Source: a bacterium
GTDB taxonomy: Bacteria > Latescibacterota > UBA2968 > GCA-2709665
DNA length: 9,612 nt
Direction of reading: 5' to 3'
Assembly: GCA_027619145.1 (NCBI GenBank)
Contig: JAQCGA010000108.1
Span: 1 to 9,612 of the forward strand
Under the pieces are notes generated by a model. It saw nothing but the letters and a program-made list of their open reading frames with translations. It was not told the DNA's origin and did not search any database. The position numbers and the translations under genes were made by a program. Shown here piece by piece: positions 7,071-9,612 of this stretch. Within the stretch, counting starts at the first letter, position 1. Every line of letters begins with the position of its first letter.

Positions 7071-7793
7071 TCACCGCCCCAGGGATAGCCGCTCTGCCAG
7101 AAAGGCCGGCAGATGCGCTTCCCGGATTCGCTCCTGTGCACCCGCAACGTCGTAAGGCACCCGGCAAAGACGTAATAGGGCGGCTTGTTGATCCCATAAA
7201 ACAAAAGCCGCACGCGGGTCTCCATCTCGAGGCTGCCCCACACTGCCTACGTTCACCAGATACCGTTCTGCCGGATCCAGGTCAACCACACCCTCACCCA
7301 CAACTTCCGCTCGTCCCGTTTCCGTACAGATAAATGCATGGTGGGAATGCCCAACAAAACAATGTTGCGCATCCGTATAGGCCAGCACACGGCGCCCTTC
7401 TTCCGGGCCAAACAGATACGTCCAGGCTTCTGGCCGCTGCGGAGATGCATGAACGTACAGTGCGGATCCTTCTGCTACTGTGAGCGGCCGTTCTTTCAGA
7501 TACTCAATGTGCGCCTCGCTCAGTTCTCGTTCTGTCCACCGAATCGCCGCCAATGGGATCGGGTTGAAATGCCGGGCCTCTTCCGGGTACACCGCAGCCC
7601 GGTCATGATTGCCAACCACAACCGTATCGGTTACCCGACGCACCTCTTGAATGCAGGCATTGGGATCTGCCCCATAACCAACCAGGTCCCCCAGGCAAAC
7701 CACACGGTCCACGCCCAGGCTTTCCACCTGAACCAGAACGGCTTTCAGAGCTTCCAGGTTCCCGTGAACGTCCGAAAATATTGCCAGTCGCAA
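7071..7793 (-). CDS. Metallophosphoesterase of the YfcE/MJ0936-like calcineurin superfamily
   Basis: A 240-residue protein with all the metal ligands of the dinuclear phosphoesterase fold: SDVHGN (Asp8, His10), GDLVGYG (Asp36), GNHD (Asn62, His63), VHASP (His115) and GHSHH (His149, His151). These enzymes hydrolyse phosphodiesters or phosphomonoesters with Mn or a similar metal. The natural substrate is unknown for most members and cannot be inferred here. GDLVGYGADPN and VNVGSVGQPRD are typical of the subfamily. There is no signal peptide, so it is cytosolic. The start codon is TTG at 7793, supported by GGGAGGG (7799-7805) with 6 nt between GGAGG and the TTG, and by the lack of an in-frame start further upstream. 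It follows nusB by 30 bp and so probably belongs to the riboflavin/nusB transcription unit. Confidence 0.93.
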   Translation of the reverse strand: MRLAIFSDVHGNLEALKAVLVQVESLGVDRVVCLGDLVGYGADPNACIQEVRRVTDTVVVGNHDRAAVYPEEARHFNPIPLAAIRWTERELSEAHIEYLKERPLTVAEGSALYVHASPQRPEAWTYLFGPEEGRRVLAYTDAQHCFVGHSHHAFICTETGRAEVVGEGVVDLDPAERYLVNVGSVGQPRDGDPRAAFVLWDQQAALLRLCRVPYDVAGAQERIREAHLPAFLAERLSLGR

Positions 7794-7798
7794 CCCAA

Positions 7799-7805
7799 CC
7801 CTCCC
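7799..7805 (-). promoter_or_regulatory. Shine-Dalgarno site supporting a TTG start
   Basis: GGGAGGG, with 6 nt between its GGAGG core and the TTG at 7793. It lies in the 30-bp gap after nusB and is the main support for the non-ATG start of the metallophosphoesterase. Confidence 0.75.
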
Positions 7806-7823
7806 AGCGTGCCGCAGGCCAGC

Positions 7824-8258
7824 TTATGAATTTCGCCCAGCCGCTTCCAGCAGCCCTTCTTGCTTGATCAACGCATCCAGGATTCCGTTAATAAACCCCG
7901 GAGATTTCTCTACGCTGTACCGTTTGGCAAGTTCGATTGCTTCATCAATCGATACGCGAATCGGAATATCCTGGAATGCCATCACTTCCGTAAGTGCCAT
8001 GCGCAATAAAATTCGGTCAATCCGAGAAATTCGCTCCAGCGCCCAGTTCCGGGACGCCCCCGCAATCATCTGATCCAGTGCCTCTCGCCGCTGCCAGGTT
8101 TCTTTTCCAAGTGCGGCAGCAAAAGCCCCGGCTTCTGCAGACAAATCTGCCCGTAACGACATGGTATGCAGGGTTTGTTGTACCGGGTCTCCAGAACTTT
8201 CGCTCCAGTACAGCGCTTGCAACACGGCCTCTCGGGCCTTCCGGCGAGAATTCGTCAT
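7824..8258 (-). CDS. nusB: Transcription antitermination protein NusB
   Basis: A 144-residue all-helical protein of normal NusB length. NusB binds boxA RNA with NusE (ribosomal protein S10) and prevents premature termination in rRNA operons. Marks: the N-terminal [17 protein letters not shown] helix, then [22 protein letters not shown] and the conserved C-terminal [25 protein letters not shown]. The ATG at 8258 overlaps the ribH stop in an ATGA arrangement, which points to translational coupling; a modest purine-rich site (GAAGG) precedes it. ribH-nusB adjacency is common in many bacteria and confirms both assignments. It ends in TAA, 30 bp before the phosphoesterase. Confidence 0.97.
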   Translation of the reverse strand: MTNSRRKAREAVLQALYWSESSGDPVQQTLHTMSLRADLSAEAGAFAAALGKETWQRREALDQMIAGASRNWALERISRIDRILLRMALTEVMAFQDIPIRVSIDEAIELAKRYSVEKSPGFINGILDALIKQEGLLEAAGRNS

Positions 8259-8734
8259 GATCCGCCTTCATCCCAGGATGCCAGCAGGCTGACCATTTCA
8301 ATTGCACCCAGCGCAGCATCCCATCCTTTATTTCCAGCTTTGGTTCCGGCCCGCTCCACAGCCTGCTCAATGGTATCGGTCGTCAACACGCCGAACATCA
8401 CGGGAACACCTGTCTCCAAGCTCACCGCAGCCACACCTTTAGAAACTTCGTTGGCCACATAGTCAAAATGAGGCGTACTTCCCCGGATCACAGCGCCCAG
8501 ACAAATCACGGCATCGTACTCCCCGCTTTCCGCCATCTTCTTTGCTACCAGCGGAATCTCAAACGAACCCGGCACCCAGGCCACATCCACCGCATCCGGA
8601 TCGGCTCCGTGGCGTACCAAACAATCCTTCGCACCAGACAACAATTCTTTACCAATAAACGCGTTGAAGCGACTCACCACAATACCAAACCGCTTTCCTC
8701 CCGCTTCTAACTTACCTTCAAATACTCTGGCCAT
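8255..8734 (-). CDS. ribH: 6,7-dimethyl-8-ribityllumazine synthase (riboflavin synthase beta chain)
   Basis: The enzyme condenses 5-amino-6-ribitylaminouracil with 3,4-dihydroxy-2-butanone 4-phosphate to give lumazine, the penultimate step of riboflavin synthesis. It usually assembles as hollow 60-mers or pentamers. From the chosen start it has 159 residues, the family's normal length. Motifs in order: SRFNAFI (21-27), VPGSFEIP (54-61), [14 protein letters not shown] with catalytic His89, [11 protein letters not shown], and [11 protein letters not shown] with the phosphate-binding Arg128. The start is ATG at 8734, because GGAGGG (8740-8745) sits just upstream; an in-frame ATG at 8755 would add seven residues and lies upstream of that site. 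It overlaps ribBA by 17 bp and nusB by 4 bp. RibBA supplies its butanone-phosphate substrate. Confidence 0.98.
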   Translation of the reverse strand: MARVFEGKLEAGGKRFGIVVSRFNAFIGKELLSGAKDCLVRHGADPDAVDVAWVPGSFEIPLVAKKMAESGEYDAVICLGAVIRGSTPHFDYVANEVSKGVAAVSLETGVPVMFGVLTTDTIEQAVERAGTKAGNKGWDAALGAIEMVSLLASWDEGGS

Positions 8735-9612
8735 GGGTGCCCTCCGATGCGCCATCTTCCAGTTTCAAGTCTTCGTCCGAAAAAAGGTGTCCCATCTTTT
8801 GCTGCTTGGTACGCAGGTACCGAATATTCCACGGTGTGGGATTAATCTTCACCGGAACCCGCTCCACAATCTCAATCCCGTACGCTTCCAGTCCTACCCG
8901 CTTGGCCGGATTGTTCGTAATCAACCGCGCCTTCCGAATGCCCAGATCCAGCAAGATCTGCGCACCAATCCCATAGTCTCGCTCGTCCATCTTAAACCCG
9001 AGCTTCAAATTGGCCTCGGCCGTATCGTAGCCTTCTTCTTGCAGCTTGTAAGATCGGATCTTCGCGCGAAGGCCAATACCTCGCCCTTCTTGCCGCATGT
9101 ACACAAGAGCTCCGCGCCCTTCTTTGTTAATGATTTCAATTGCAGAATGCAAGTTGGTGCTGCAATCGCAGCGCAGAGAACCAAAAATATCGCCCGTCAA
9201 ACACTCCGAGTGCATGCGTACCAGCGCCGGTTCTCCGTCAGAAAAATCGCCTTTAACCAGCGCCACATGCTCCCGCTCATCCACGTCACTTTCGTATAGA
9301 TGCAACGTGAATTCTCCAAGTTCTGTGGGAAGATGCACCGTTTCAACGCGCCAGACCAGTTTCTCGGACCGGCGGCGATACGCGATCAGGTCCCGAATTG
9401 TAATGATTTTCAAATCGAACTTCAAGGCCATTTCCATCAATTCCGGCAGCCGGGCCATTGTGCCATCCGGGTTCAAAATCTCACACAGTACTCCTGCAGG
9501 ATGCAGACCTGCCAGCCGAGCCAGATCCACGGTGGCCTCCGTGTGGCCCGCCCGCCGCAACACACCTCCGGGCCGGGCCTTCAGCGGGAAAATATGCCCC
9601 GGGCGCCCAAAA
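8718..9612 (-). CDS. ribBA: Bifunctional DHBP synthase / GTP cyclohydrolase II, C-terminal 297 residues (N-terminus outside the window)
   Basis: The frame is open to the right edge, so the gene is cut and about 100 N-terminal residues are missing. The visible part begins in the RibB domain (RPGHIFPL, then [17 protein letters not shown] and the [12 protein letters not shown] segment), which makes 3,4-dihydroxy-2-butanone 4-phosphate from ribulose 5-phosphate. After a short linker comes the RibA domain (from about 9310), which opens the GTP ring and releases formate. Its three zinc cysteines, in [17 protein letters not shown], lie at 9162-9203. [19 protein letters not shown] and the ITNNPAK segment follow. 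It thus catalyses the first steps of both arms of riboflavin synthesis and feeds RibH, encoded next. Its stop overlaps ribH by 17 bp, so coupling is likely. Both visible domains look catalytically intact. A promoter or FMN riboswitch, if any, would be beyond the right edge. Confidence 0.97.
   Translation of the reverse strand, partial: FGRPGHIFPLKARPGGVLRRAGHTEATVDLARLAGLHPAGVLCEILNPDGTMARLPELMEMALKFDLKIITIRDLIAYRRRSEKLVWRVETVHLPTELGEFTLHLYESDVDEREHVALVKGDFSDGEPALVRMHSECLTGDIFGSLRCDCSTNLHSAIEIINKEGRGALVYMRQEGRGIGLRAKIRSYKLQEEGYDTAEANLKLGFKMDERDYGIGAQILLDLGIRKARLITNNPAKRVGLEAYGIEIVERVPVKINPTPWNIRYLRTKQQKMGHLFSDEDLKLEDGASEGTHGQSI
8740..8745 (-). promoter_or_regulatory. ribH Shine-Dalgarno site deciding the start
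   Basis: GGAGGG, five bases before ATG 8734 and inside the end of ribBA. It supports the shorter ribH over the in-frame ATG at 8755. Confidence 0.8.

Noticed and set aside
6910..7197. 95-residue minus-strand frame across the phosphoesterase end and the spacer
   Set aside because: Its first part is an out-of-frame reading of the phosphoesterase, and the remainder has no family resemblance or ribosome site.

Overview
The window is bacterial chromosome. Every credible gene lies on the minus strand, so it reads from right to left: ribBA (cut by the right edge), ribH, nusB, a metallophosphoesterase, secA, a rhodanese-domain protein, groES, groEL, and a lysine/arginine-rich gene cut by the left edge. 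These are core housekeeping functions: riboflavin synthesis, rRNA antitermination, Sec protein export and heat-shock folding. I see no phage, transposon, CRISPR or defence genes. Base composition is moderate. The SecA architecture (long charged N-terminal linker, large insertion in the preprotein-binding region, Cys-containing insertion in NBD2) recalls the FCB superphylum (Bacteroidetes/Chlorobi/Rhodothermia and related candidate phyla). That placement is inference from family memory and is not proven.

Region by region: 9612-7824 is a tightly packed riboflavin/nusB block. ribBA and ribH overlap by 17 bp, and ribH and nusB overlap by 4 bp. The metallophosphoesterase follows after 30 bp, on a TTG start with a strong Shine-Dalgarno site. 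A 230-bp gene-free spacer (6841-7070) with hairpins leads into secA. secA is full-length (1073 codons plus its terminal TAG) except for one in-frame TAG at codon 88 (6577-6579). The reading frame is intact on both sides of it. A single-domain rhodanese follows (3041-3523).

The groESL operon (2908-952) has a textbook promoter. A perfect CIRCE inverted repeat (HrcA operator) has the -35 box in its spacer, and the operon ends in a strong rho-independent terminator. GroEL ends in a His-rich tail instead of the usual Gly-Gly-Met repeats.

Beyond the terminator, with its own ribosome-binding site, is the start of a disordered K/R/E/A/P-rich protein with an internal 114-bp-period duplication and an RNRRRR-type tract. 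It looks like the N-terminal extension of an RNA-binding factor such as Rho or RNase E/G. Its catalytic part lies outside the window, so its identity is open.

The points most worth a second look are the internal amber codon in secA, the His-rich GroEL tail, the duplicated basic module in the left-edge gene, the Cys cluster inserted in SecA, and the structured secA leader. I found no clear new multi-gene system.
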